From assembly GCA_024516155.1 (NCBI GenBank), contig JAJJXM010000019.1:372001-436000 (forward strand): DNA of 64,000 nucleotides. The letters run 5' to 3'. The position numbers and the translations under genes were made by a program. The notes below the pieces were generated by a model. That model was not told the DNA's origin. It saw only the letters and a program-made list of their open reading frames with translations, and made no database searches. Below are positions 34,147 to 47,994 of the stretch, one piece after another. The first letter of the stretch is position 1. Each line of letters begins with the position of its first letter. This DNA comes from Pyronema omphalodes. Lineage: Eukaryota > Ascomycota > Pezizomycetes > Pezizales > Pyronemataceae.

Positions 34147-36148
34147 GAGATATCAGAAGCTGTTGGTAGGAGTTCAGGAATGTTGAAAAAGGTGAATGAG
34201 GATAAATTGATGGTGATGAATGGGTAGTGGAGTGGTAGGGAAGATTAAAAATGGTGATTATGATAAAGATATGAAGCATGGGATTCAACAAGGCAACAAG
34301 GAAAAATAACGGCGTTTGGGATTTGCGGGAATTTATTCAACATCAAAATATTTCTGTAGTGAGGATTGGAGATTTGACATCAATAAAAGTTCAGCATTAG
34401 GATTTGTTATCTAAAAATTGATGCCAAAAACCTGAAGCATATGTAGTTACGAGAGAACAATATTATTTTTTCGTCGTACTTAGGAGATTTGTGACATTTA
34501 GGAAATTTGGAAGGGAAGCCAAAAAAAAAAAAAAAAGAAAAAAAAAAAACATACATAGCACAAGCAGTTAGCAATTAGCAATTCACGATGCTCATGGTAA
34601 ATGAATTAAAGTCTATGTAGTAAGCCCGGTATCTTCACAATATCACTCGCCCGTACTCTAGATCAAGTGATATATTGCGATCTTGTCCATTTACTACTTG
34701 CGTTGGTAACTCGTCAGTCAATAATGTGGATTATAATAAACTGTATAATACACAAAATAAACACCCATAGACCTAGCAAGCTCCTTGGAGTGAAAATAAA
34801 TTTTCCCAATAGATACGACGACGATGATGATGGTGGAGGATGTATATCATATGGTGCGAACATGAACATATCTAATGTCAAGCCCAGAAAAAAAAACGGA
34901 AATTCCTGCATGCCTATGCAGTACTGTAGAATATCCATATGGCGCGATTCTGATACTGCAACAGAAGAACCAGTCTTCAAGGGTAAGTGGGTATGTCGTT
35001 GGGACCAGAGGGCCATACCCTTGCACAGCAATGCTTGGCGCGAGTGATTGCTTATGTTTCGGGGCGCTCCCTTGGGGGGGGGGGGGGGGGGGGGGGGAAG
35101 GGGTGGAGTGAATGGCATCATAAGTTCCAAAACATTAAATTCTGCCTTGAATCCGCAGGATGAAATAGTCATAAGACTAAGTAGAAAAGCTCCTATAAAA
35201 ATCCGGAAACGAATAGTAAACGTTAACCGAACTGAGGGGCTACATCACCTCCGTGACCCGGTAAACCATTTTTGAGTTTCGAAAGGTCTAAATAAAGGTT
35301 TTACTGGATGTGCTACCGGATGGATACCTCAAGTCACGTTTGGTTAGCACTCAAAAACACGGATTTTAGCCCTTCTTTTACCTGTTTTTACAGGTAAAAA
35401 AAAAGTGGAAAACCTCTGATTTCAGTGTAACGAAACGCACCCTATAAGTAAGTGCGATCGACTGAAATAAAGACTCTTGGAACCCGGGGAAGGGAAATTG
35501 TGAATTCTAAATATATATACGGACTTGAACTCTTGATTGCATCGCGTTATCATCATAGCAGTAGATTCATTCCACTTGAGACGGTGCTTTTCACGAGGAA
35601 GTAGGATGCCGACATGCTCACCCGTAATCACTGGACACCTGTCATAGAAAAACCATATAGATTGGCAACTTAGTATCTGGTATTATACAAACAATTTAAG
35701 AAAGGGATATAGCAACTCATACAAGAAATAATAAACAGGAAATTAAACAAATGACAGACTTATAATTAATCAGAAAAACAAAAAATCAAGAAAAGTACAA
35801 CCAACCCCACTAATGCTATGCAATTCGCGCCAATGAATACCACAAAATTATGAAGGTCTTTAGCCGTCAAACCTATTGGCTATAAAACCATATTAAAGTG
35901 CCATAAAATCCATCACGGCTATCGGGTTCGTGTGATACTCAGTTACAGTATAAGGAAGATCCGTCGTTAGGAGTCGTTTGTCAAAATTGAGACTTGTACA
36001 ATAACCTACTATTCTGTTCTCTCTTAGATGCTCAGGGTTAATAGCCGGTATTCCAATCAAAGATGTCATATCCCCGCAAAAACTTTCATAGAAATTGAAA
36101 ACGCTGATTCATTATGAGGTCTCGAGATTCGTTGTTTTGAACGACGAA
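34147..36148. other. intergenic region with G-homopolymer
   Basis: No gene could be supported. The region has an interrupted A-run (about 34520-34549) and a 24-nt G-run (35074-35097). Open frames spanning the G-run encode poly-Gly or poly-Pro and are artefacts. The right end is the 3' flank of the minus-strand DUF2415 gene. Confidence 0.55.
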
Positions 36149-38587
36149 TCATCGCATCTGAATCGCTGGATGCATTTTTCTTTGCTGAAGGTCCACACTA
36201 TATTCCACAACTCCCTCGTTTGTAGCAATATACCTAGTTTCAAAAACATTAGCATCTCAAACTCTTGAAGAAAGGGGAAATAAATAAAATTTATCAGCAT
36301 AATACACATCCTCATTTATGTCTCCAAATAGCTTGTCGAGAATTGGATCATGAATTAACCGAATGATGAAAGAAATATTGAGTTGGGTAAAGACTTCGTC
36401 CGCTCTAAAAAGCTAAGGAGCCGCGCCCCCCCCAAAATATTGAAGTCTAATACTTACAGTTTTCTACCAGTCGGGTCAAGGGTACATCCAGTTATGTCTA
36501 TTCCTTCGATAGGCAAGTTGTGATCCCGATTCGGCATCCATCCACTGGTACTCGTACGGGCGTTCCTAGTGCGTGCTCTCCGCCGTTGCTCCGAAAGTAC
36601 ATGATCAATCTGTTCTATAGGCCGCCTTACTTGGGGTGTCTGGTTGACAATGGCTCTTCTGTTGGGTGCACTGTTTACAGCAGACCGCAGTCCATGTCGT
36701 GAATCGTGTCTATCTCCAGTTCTCCGTGTCGTCCGAGGATCGTCCATCATATTATCTTCCGGATTAGCCCAACCAGAATGCACAGTCCTCCTTCCCATAG
36801 TGCCCATAGGCCGTGATAGCAAGTTTTCCATATTTGCCCTCATGGTCAAATTGTAAGACGATATTTCAGGTGCGTTTTGATCTTCCATTCCTGCTCTATG
36901 AATTTGGTCCTGTAAAACCGCGATTGAGGCAAAGTTTTGTAGTGCTTCGGTTCTGGGTGGATCAGGCATGCCTGAAGGGGTGGGCTGTTGAACGGAAGGA
37001 GCCGCAGGTGGGACCTGGGGTGGTGATGAGGTGGCTTGAACCGGGTTATGGGGCGGAGTCGATGGGATTAGAGGGGGGATGCGACTTTCGGTGGAGGGTT
37101 GTGCTCCGCCAGCTACTGCGGGTGGTCTCATAACTGTGCAGCAAAATAAATCAGCCATGATCTCGCGATGAGTACCTCAGGGAGAGCCAACATCAACTCC
37201 TCTGAAGATACGATTGGGTATTCAGGTACCTGTATCTGCCCCAGTCAAGGTGGTCAAGGGGTCACTAAGACGTTGCAAGGCGCCTCGATCCCCTGTGGCT
37301 GAAGCACGTCGGTTTGCTTGGACGTCACCTATATTGGAGGTTACGGAAACCCAGGCAGCTGGAGTCACAGGGAGCTCTTCGAGTGGTGCCTCTGTAATAT
37401 CATCCCTTTCTTCAAAAACTCTAATGACTTGGCGACGGGCAAAATCAGTGCGCGCATCAGCAATACACACTCTTCCTGAATGCTCAGACCAAACCAAAAG
37501 GTCCCAAGGAGAGGGTGAGAATTGAACACTTCGGATGGCACCGGCATCAGTACCAGGCCTTGATGATGGTATAACCTGTCTTATCGGGTTGCATAGGCCA
37601 TCGCGACAGAATAACTTTGAGGTGTCAAATATTGTAATTTGACCTGTTTGCGACGCAACAGCACAAAAATGTGATGAGGACGAGAAGCTTGTGGACATCA
37701 ACGCATCAACATCCGTACCAACGCTGATCGGCGGTCTTGTTTGTTTCCAGCGGCTGTACAATTGTGTACTATGGGAATCCTCATATCTTCTGCTACCCAA
37801 TGACTCCGGGTGGTAAAACCATACATTCGGAGAATCGCCAACAATAACGAGATGTCTTCCGTCTGGTGAGATAGAGGCGTGGTTCGCAGAAACATCAAGC
37901 GTAAGCTCCTGAAGGATGCGGTCTTGAGCAAGGTGGTAAATGCGAACAGACCTGTCGTTGTTCCTGCATCTAATTATTAATATGTTCCCAAAATCATGGG
38001 CTACGGCTAAACGTACGTCATTATGGCGATAACATCATTGTCGTCTGTGGAATTTGGTGACCGATGCAATGTGACCGAGTTTACTATTTGTCCTCCGAGC
38101 TCCTGAGCACTTATAAATGGCTGCTGGCTGGAATCGGATCTGTTTGGCGAGTTAAGGCTGTGCTCGGTGTCTGCTGTCCTAATTGATACAAACTGGCCAC
38201 GATCTGGCCCGCCTGCAACAAGCCAACCCCATCGAGCACCTATGCATCGCGGATTAAAAGGAAGGCAAGCAACAACACGTCGGGTTTTTGATCCGGTATT
38301 GATAGAGTAAATTCGATTATTGTTGGGGTAATATAGTACGTCGGTTTCCGGACAGGTGATTAACGACCTAAGTTGCCAATGTCTTGCAGAGTTTAGCTAC
38401 CGAACATGGCGGCTAACACAAGTGCGTGGGGGAGGACTTGAAAGGGATCTTTGCGTCAAAGAATACCGGCGGATCTTTGGCGAGCAGCTGTGAGCCTACA
38501 CTGGAAGACGGAATCAAGTAAATAAAGGTCCTGGGAGAAGAAGCTCGGAGCTTGTTTGGTGACATACCTAGGATCGTCGATAGTCAT
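36149..38587 (-). CDS. DUF2415 / WD40-like repeat protein, 6 exons
   Basis: Reading right to left, exons are 38568-38587, 38420-38500, 38017-38382, 37230-37969, 36458-37133 and 36149-36233, giving 655 aa. Introns are 67, 37, 47, 96 and 224 nt. It begins MTIDDPSVGSQLLAKDPP. WD40-like blades follow, for example NDRSVRIYHLAQ, HASISPDGRHLVIVGDSPNVWFY and FCAVASQTGQITIFD. The DUF2415 signature (AIRSVQFSPSPWDLLVWSEH) lies at about residues 299-318. A Pro/Arg-rich linker separates this from a last blade, DITGCTLDPTGRKL|YIATNEGVVEYSVD. The last exon was found because the frame without it stops right at a GTAAGT donor after GRKL. The 37-nt intron is unusually short but gives the continuous THLHWQLRSLI. 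DUF2415 proteins are conserved in ascomycetes with no firm molecular role. Confidence 0.85.
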
Positions 38588-39524
38588 CTGTGAAATGTGG
38601 AGGTGGAAGAGGGGATGTTGCAGAGAAGTGGAGAAGGGAAGGGGCTTGAGCGGTGCGTACAACTCTAAATCCTGCCCAGGTGGTTACACTATCGTGGGCT
38701 GTGCAGGGGACCTCTTTTTGAATTCAAAAAATTCATTGACAGCGGGCAAATCATCCACCTTGAAAAGAGGCAAAACAGACACACGACCAGCCAGCGAAGC
38801 GGTAAGCGGGGTAACTAGGTAAACTAGAGTATCGCGGCATGACGTGCACTGGCAAGAGGGGCACGGACAACAACGAAAATGACATCGAAACAGTCACGGA
38901 AGTACAGTGCAAGATTTCGGTGCAAGCTTTGTCAGCAAGAGATGGACGCGAAAAGAACCAGGCAGTGCGGCAAACGCGGTCTCTGGCACTATACGCGTGA
39001 TGGCTTTGCATTTGAAGTTGCTTCTGCAGAAGAAAGAGCTGGACAATACAGATTCTCAATTGGCAAATTAAACCAGTACGATTTTGGTAAGAAAAAGAGC
39101 AGTCTTGCTGGCCTTTAGAAGCGGCTTTTGCACGAGCAAATTGGAAGCTTAAGGCACGAACAGGTTATTGGAAACGCAGGTTTGCTGGATCAAGAAGGCG
39201 ACGGAAAACACTGTTCCTCGGAGACTCTCCAGCTCAGCAAATACCCCCCCCCCCCCCCCTTCCCCTCCCCTCCCCTCCTCTCCCCATAATTGAGCCAGCA
39301 CAACCCATTTGCGAATCTTTGACGTGGCAGGTAGTAATGCGTACAGCGTGATCGTGGGTCGAGTCTTCATGTGGCAGTTGGATCTTTTCCAGTCGATGAT
39401 GTGTGTTGTGGCATTCCGTAAATGGGATGAAAGTATAGTTACATCCGACCTGTACCTTGTAGGACAGGTGAACCCTGAGGTCACACAGGTAAGGCCTAAG
39501 CTTGCAGCTCTAAGCTTCGAAAAT

Positions 39525-39700
39525 CTTATCGAAAGCATCTTATCTAAAAAAAGAATCTTATCTTATCATGCAATCGGCATTTCTGCCTGTTTTCTGCAAA
39601 AGACTGCCATATACGTATGTATGTACTCGGCGAGTTATGACCGAAGCCTGAAGCTAGTGAGGTTTTTTTAGAGATCTTATCAAGACGATCTTATCTTATC
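39525..39700. promoter_or_regulatory. cluster of seven GATA-factor sites (CTTATC)
   Basis: CTTATC (GATAAG on the minus strand) occurs at 39525, 39539, 39557, 39562, 39676, 39690 and 39695. The two sub-clusters lie within a diverged direct duplication: CTTATCTTATC followed by NNGCAATCGGCATT or NNCCAATCGGCATT. Fungal GATA factors (nitrogen, iron or light regulators) bind clustered HGATAR sites. The cluster is about 1.0 kb before the SSC1 start. Confidence 0.45.
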
Positions 39701-40602
39701 CGCCAATCGGCATTATCGCTTGAGGACTCATCGCAGAAATCTGCCTTGATCCAAGAAAAAAAAATCCAAAAAAAATTTGAGACAAAAAAAGCTTTCACAA
39801 CCCCACTTCTGACCCATTCTAGATCCAAGAAATTTCTACTGAAAAATCCTCCGAAGGATTAGAAAAAACTTCAATGGCAAAACATGAGTCGGAATGTGTT
39901 ACAACCAGTGTTCTCGCTTGGCTTTTCATGAGCACAGCCACCGGCCATCACTCGCCACCTCCGGCTCGTCTCGGGCCAACCCCGGCATAATCTCATCTCC
40001 TCACTGACCGAAATCAAAGGACGACCGGCGGCGGCAGGAGTTGCGGAGACTGTAGCCTACATTAGCCTTTAACACCAGAGGAATGTAACCCCGCTATTGG
40101 CGAGGTTGTGGCTTTCCGTTCGCACCGAACAAACACCAAGTATGTCGCATCGGACATTAATTGCGAGGGGACGAGGTAGTTTGGTTGCTCTCCGTCATTA
40201 TTCTCCGAGTCCCAAAACCAGTCCTTCGCCACCAATTTTCCAGTACAGTAGGAACAAAATAAACAAAAACATTCCCAAATATGCACGCCAAGTTAGTAAA
40301 CTCAAAAATAACAATAAATCGTGTGAATGCCGGGCTCCGAGATATTCGAGACCGACTCGTGCTGTGCTTGTGCTACTTTCGGCGGTGGTTGTGTGGAGTA
40401 GTTTCCAGGCGGTTCTGCGGATGTTTTAGTGGCAGGCTTGGCTTTCGTAGCTCAAAACTTTTCTTTCGCAACCTCATCCTCTTCCCGCTCCCTCTTAAGC
40501 TCAGCGATTACCCCGTGTTCCCTCCCCTTCACTCATCCTCCTCAACATCACACGTCCACCACTACAAAAGGGCATTCATCCTCTTTCCCCCCCGAGGTTG
40601 AA

Positions 40603-40612
40603 ATATATAAAA
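40603..40612 (+). promoter_or_regulatory. TATA box of the SSC1-type gene
   Basis: ATATATAAAA lies about 95-105 bp upstream of the ATG at 40707, in a CT-rich promoter context. This is a strong match to TATAWAW and fits a stress-inducible chaperone gene. Confidence 0.5.
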
Positions 40613-40706
40613 GCGATTCACACACGACATCTATCGCCCCGCGATTTTTATACCCCACACAGTTTCTTTGTTCTCGTAGCGTTTCCTGTTTTCTAATTTT
40701 TTCAAA

Positions 40707-42823
<2,117 letters not shown>

Positions 42824-43157
42824 GCTTGTCGGACGTTAGAAAAATAAATGGCAATTGTACTATTACTTCTTTTTCCGTAATATCCCCCCTCATCTTGTAG
42901 ACGTTGGTTTTTTGGTGGTTTTGCCAACTATCGAAGTATCAATGTGTGTTTGGAAACAGCAAAAAGGAGGTGAGATACTCAACATCTTGTAGGTTATGCG
43001 GGCTGTGCTTAGAAAAAGGTTGGCGTTTCTGTGTATATAATTTCGGTTTTTCTTTTCCTTTACGACTAATGAATGGTTCTTGGGTTTCATTCCTGTCTCC
43101 TTTTCCTTTCATGATGGCGAGTGGATCTTGATGTGCGTTGCACATGCCCCAATATCT

Positions 43158-43188
43158 CCGCATTAACCCTCTTCATTGGTTAATGCGG
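43158..43188. repeat. perfect 11-bp hairpin downstream of SSC1
   Basis: CCGCATTAACC (43158-43168) and GGTTAATGCGG (43178-43188) pair around a 9-nt loop. Outer words AATATCTCCGC and GCGGATATT extend the symmetry imperfectly. It lies about 335 bp after the SSC1 stop and may be a MITE remnant or 3' structure. Confidence 0.7.
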
Positions 43189-45057
43189 TAAACGAAGGGC
43201 GGATATTAAACAACCTATCATACAGAGCGGGTTCCTTACCATAAAACCCACGGGATCCCGATTTGATTGTTAGTAACATATCCTTTTATTTTCTACAATT
43301 TTCACAATAAAATATTATTCTCAAGAACGAAATTTTCTTTGTTGATCCCAATACCGTGATGTTCGATGCAATTCGTTGTCGCGCCGTGTCGATTGCATAT
43401 AACTATGCATCCCTACACATTGCCTGGCTAACCGTGCCATAAAATTTACGCTAATCTTAAATTGGGTTGTTCTACGTACATGGCTCTTTCAGGCCTCGTT
43501 CGGCGTATGATCAAATTGATGAATAAATTTTCCAAATAGTCGAGTTTAGTGCTATATTTCTATCCATTATCGTTACTGCACGAGTAGGTAATATTCCATA
43601 AATTTATTCAGCGAGTATGTGAAAGACGGATTTTCATCTAATGATCTTATATATTCAGTTTTTGTCATCGCTGATGTGTATACAGTAATTTGGATTGAAG
43701 AGGCTTCAACCTCCTGAAGTTTATATGCGTAACTTTTTTCATACATATTCCACTGCGCCATATTCAGAATGAGAAATTTATTATTTATGTATTGAATCAT
43801 ACGCTGACCGAGGCCTAAAAAGCCCATGCAGGACTAGGAAATTTCTCATTCGTAGATGCTTGCTTGATTGCTTGCTGGGTGGCTTGTTTGATGGCTTGTT
43901 TGCTGGTTTATTCGTAATAACCGTAATGATTCTATCTACTTAATTAGTAATTACTTACCAGCATTAACATCATCCCTGAAATCTTCATATAAACAACATA
44001 TGTATATATCCGCTGTTGTTTTTGAGCTTCTAGTAGGGACTTAATGATCAATTTTGTAGCTGAAAGAGTTTGTGAAAATGTGATGGAAGTGTAGTCCATT
44101 AAATTTGCTGTGAAAATCGTCTGTTGCTTCCTAAAGTTAGAGAGCTTCTCTACATAGTTACATTTCTTCTACTTCTACTTCAGTGACTAGGTTCCTTCTT
44201 TTGTAATGTCTTGGGTGCGGAACTGAAATCGGAGTGCATTATTCAATCCGCATTCTTTTTTCTTTTTTTCTTTTCTTTTTTTTTTTTCTTTTTTCAAGAA
44301 TATGATAGGGCGGGAAAACAGTCAAGTGTGATTAGAAGTAGGCTCTATCGTAGCTGGAGAGTTAATCTTCCAATTGGACGCTATTAGTTTGACGATGATA
44401 CGTTTACGTTAGAAATTGGTAGGGATAATAGAGGCACGCGTATTTCAAGAAATGACTATATACATCATATACTTGCATACTTAATACAACCCGCACCTTC
44501 GTGGGATTAGTAAAACTACTGCCCTGCCTGCCCTGCCCCGCACGCGTTGTGTCTTCTCCGAGATTTGTGGACCTGATTCACTTACTGGGAAGAGATAGCC
44601 TACTTTTTATAGCTCGTTCATCGTTTTGATAACTCCATCAAGAATTATCCTGAATTATGACACACCAGCCAACGGCTTTGGCCGATTGATTAAAGCATGG
44701 GTTAAAAATTTAGGCGTACACCGCTGTGAAACTTGAACTGCGTTGATGGAGTTACGCAACTTGAGAAAATTTAAACTAGGTGATTTTCAAAATCGGCTTA
44801 GCAACATTTCTGAAAGAAGAAGAGAAAGAAATAGAGTTATACAGACTATACCTTGTCACGCCATGCCCAAACTAAAAGGACTAGGTAAAATTAGAGAAGA
44901 TTGATGTATGTGATCTTTTGAGCAATTGTCCCAAGTAGAACTCGCAATCTACTTGAAGTGCTAGACCAACGATAAATATCAAAGTTCGTATGTATATAGT
45001 ACGCACAAAGAAACATATAATTGGACGATGGCATAGAGTTCAGCTCTGCATCTTTAA

Positions 45058-45138
45058 CAACATCAAGCCAACATCAAGCCAACATCAAGCCAACATCAAG
45101 CCAACATCAAGCCAACATCAAGCCAACATCAAGCCAAC
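45058..45138 (+). repeat. 11-bp tandem repeat (CAACATCAAGC), seven copies
   Basis: Seven near-perfect head-to-tail copies of CAACATCAAGC. Copies are almost identical, so the array is young. It is not in a supported gene, and the 11-bp period is not a multiple of three. Confidence 0.95.
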
Positions 45139-45560
45139 AGTCATTCCTCTCTCTCATGACTGACGCTAGAGGTTACAATAACCCTCACCCCTAGTCCCGC
45201 GTCTATTTTAATGTGTGAGTGCGTATGATTCGTGAACGCCTGAATAAATAGTGTAGCATGTCATATGGCACCCCAAAAATTTTCGGCGCTTATATGTATG
45301 ACTATAACCTTTCTTAATCGGTACTCGTAGATCTATTACTGGGTATGTCCAGGAAGATGGAGTATTCATGGCTAGTCAATCTTGATATGACCTTGAAGAA
45401 GGGGCAGGGGAGGGGGGGATTTTGGTAATATACGGTTGAGGGACTGTGACGGCCCCTCCAAGATGGGCTTGAAGCCAGAAGGGTTTGGAATCAGGATGTT
45501 CTTGTAAAATCTGTGACGGGCTTGGTATATAATCACGATAAACCTCACATTAACTAAATG

Positions 45561-46080
45561 TTGGGAACTTCAGTTGATACACATAGTTGCAGAGAAAGAA
45601 TATGCAGAATTCATCAAAAACTATTTCTCAAAGAGGCAGATTTTGATATATCTGAGAAACGCTAGAGACATGGGGAGCAGGGCTCGGCTATTCACTTGCT
45701 ATAGTATTTTTAACCACAATATTGCCAGGCTCATCCTAGAACAAAAGAATGTTGTATCAATCACAAATATCGTAAAAAAATACGGAAATCATGTCGGTAT
45801 TTTGTAACGGCCGAAGAAATCTTATAGGAAAAGACAGTCAAAGTCATGAATATATCAGTGGTTTATTAGGCCTTTAGAATAGATGACAAAGATATTGCCA
45901 GCTTGATTATGCTAGAATGTAATCTTGATATCAATGCAGAAAATTCCACAGAAATGATGCTTGCTATGATAGCGAGTAGTGATGACACGAAAATACGAAG
46001 ATGGCAGTGAACTGGATACCATAGCCTCATCCTGGGTCTTGGTACTACGAATGCGCCCGTCAATTTACTTTCTTTTACCA
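45561..46080 (+). pseudogene. decayed ankyrin-repeat gene fragment
   Basis: The frame from about 45574 reads IHIVAEKEYAEFIKNYFSK, then IARLILEQKN and KYGNHVGIL, which matches the ankyrin pattern (LHIAAEKGYAEIVKLLLSK, IARLLLEQ, KYGNTAL) with many substitutions. Past a stop and frameshift, DDKDIASLIMLECNLDINAEN continues the pattern near 45880-45945. Stops and frame changes show that it is dead. It is too diverged to be a copy of the intact ankyrin gene at 29503. Confidence 0.6.
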
Positions 46081-47060
46081 TCCCCGTTTTCTTTGATCCC
46101 AGAAAAGGCCGATCCGTAGGACGCCTGTTCTCTATTCTAAAATGATTTAGCCAAAGTGACCACCATGACCGTCATGTCGTTATACCCATGGTGATGATCA
46201 TCAGGGCACTAAGTGTCAGACATCAGGCATCCACGAAACGAATCATCTTTTTCCAAATGTTGGCCGTAAAGCGCATGATAAATGATGAATCCTGAACTCT
46301 CATGGCCACCCGTAATGAAAGCTTGATTACTGTGATTTATCTTACAGAGGTCTACCGGAGTTTAGGATGTTAGATCAACTGATTATACCTAGGGTTGAAG
46401 ACTTGCCACAGTTGACGTCACAAGACATATGACAGATATTTGCGGGGCAGGGTGAACTGTTGGCCACTTACAGGGCAAGATCTTCGGATAACGGCATCGG
46501 ATTCAAATGGAATGAATGCGTCACTATCGTAAATAAGTTAAGTCAATAAAAAGGAGTGCCGGTACCATGTATGGAATTGCCACGAGGTAACTGTGACTAA
46601 CATATTAATGAATTATACGCTGACCAGGGCCTAAAAGGCTCATGTAAACATCTCCAAAACGCTTCGGCACTTCATCTGCTGAGCCGCATGATGATGGCTC
46701 TATCATATCATGTGAAATGCTATCGCGAGCCACCTGGTAATCAATATGTACCCCCCCCCCCCCCCCGCCCCTTCCTCTAGATTGGAAATGCGTTGTATTC
46801 TTATCTGTATCGTTATCCATTTCTCTGTATTCCTAAGGAATGCCAAGAATCGTTCCCGCACTCTAAAGCAGAATTTGTACCCTTGCTCGAAAAAAGCTGG
46901 GCTTGTTTGTATTGAGTCATTTGGGATATACGTCACAGTCCGAATCATGTGAGGCTTCTATGATTAAAAATTTTCGCGAATTTTTGTATAGTGGAGTGCC
47001 TAGAGCCGAGTTAGCAGGATATTATGAGGGTCGAAGTAGCAATCAGGGTTGCGGGCTCGT
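46081..47060. other. non-coding stretch with C-run and relic
   Basis: It includes a 16-nt C-run (46751-46766) and, on the minus strand (46605-46660), the relic MSLLGPGQRIIH similar to 43.8 kb. No intact gene is seen. Confidence 0.5.
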
Positions 47061-47460
47061 TACTCAACTATTACAAAGTCAGTGTTTGTGGGAGCGGCTG
47101 TGTACAAACGAAGATATGAAGATGTCATTGAAGCTGGTTCCATAAAGCCATACTTGTTTTGAAGAAAGAAAATATGTCGAAAGGACGTATTTCGCTGGAT
47201 TCGCGAAATGAGGTTGGAGCAGGATAGTAATGGAAGCTGCGAAGTTAAACTCGGATGCGAGTGCATGCGCAAGATGGAAATGGTGGCTGCCTCATCATTC
47301 ATTCAACTGATCATGCATCACATGATCCAATCTAAGTATTCTAGGGTATGTCCTTCCTCTGGAGCTTTAATTGCAGTTCTTGTATTCTGATACATCAACC
47401 GGCTCACACTATCGACGACGATACTTTGCCTATGCAACAAAAAGATGATAAAAATACACC
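47060..47460 (-). pseudogene. relic of a repeated gene family, copy 1
   Basis: The minus strand of about 47130-47450 is roughly 70% identical by eye to the plus strand of about 61030-61320. The shared coding-like end reads TRTAIKAPEEGHTLEYLDWIM followed by a stop here, and TRTAVETPQGGQTLEDRDWVM with a stop in the other copy. Upstream, KYRRR*CEPVDV contains a stop. The family is unknown. Confidence 0.45.
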
Positions 47461-47994
47461 AATACAAATAACGCTTCAAGACAATTCACCGGACATACCT
47501 AAGACTATTAAACAGAAGCGCTCGACCGATTAATATGCATTCCATAGATTTTGCACCAATACAACATTTTTCCTCAAGCCACCCCGCATCTTTTTTTTAT
47601 CGTATATGGTAGATGTATTAACGTAGCTACCTGGACCATATGATTGACATAACCGCAAAATTTTTATTAATCCAGCACCTATTTACCTTGTCACTGAAAC
47701 GAGATATTCCTCGCTCTGAAAGTCCCGAAGTTTAAGACGAAAGTCACAAAACTGAAAGCCATTGGCTGAAATATGAGCTCATTGATTCCAAATTTCCAAT
47801 TCAATCTCCATCACCGCCTTATCCAATCCATAGTCCCTCCCAAATCATCCCAAGTACATGGTATCCCTCCCACTTTTCACACCCGACATCCTTGCTCACT
47901 TGTCTGTCCCCTGTTTTCATAATCACCCCTTCATAGCCATCTCTCCAGAGTCCTTGCATCAACACCATCCCCCGTCACTATAACCCCAGAGCTT

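Larger units (their letters stand above)
38588..40706. other. divergent intergenic region between the DUF2415 gene and SSC1
   Basis: It separates two divergently transcribed genes and so should hold both promoters. It contains a 16-nt C-run (39244-39259), a cluster of seven CTTATC/GATAAG sites (39525-39700, listed separately) and a TATA box near SSC1. The 79-codon ATG frame at 38879-39118 has a few Cys residues but no recognised domain and is not called. Confidence 0.5.
42824..45560. other. intergenic region downstream of SSC1
   Basis: It contains a perfect 11-bp hairpin (43158-43188) and an 11-bp tandem repeat (45058-45138). A relic on the minus strand (43573-43827) reads MGFLGLGQRMIQ, resembling a second relic at 46605. 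The rest is AT-rich without supported genes. Confidence 0.5.

Noticed and set aside
38879..39118. 79-codon frame with CKLC and several Arg/Lys
   Set aside because: The Cys spacing does not complete a zinc finger, and the frame lies in the divergent promoter region.
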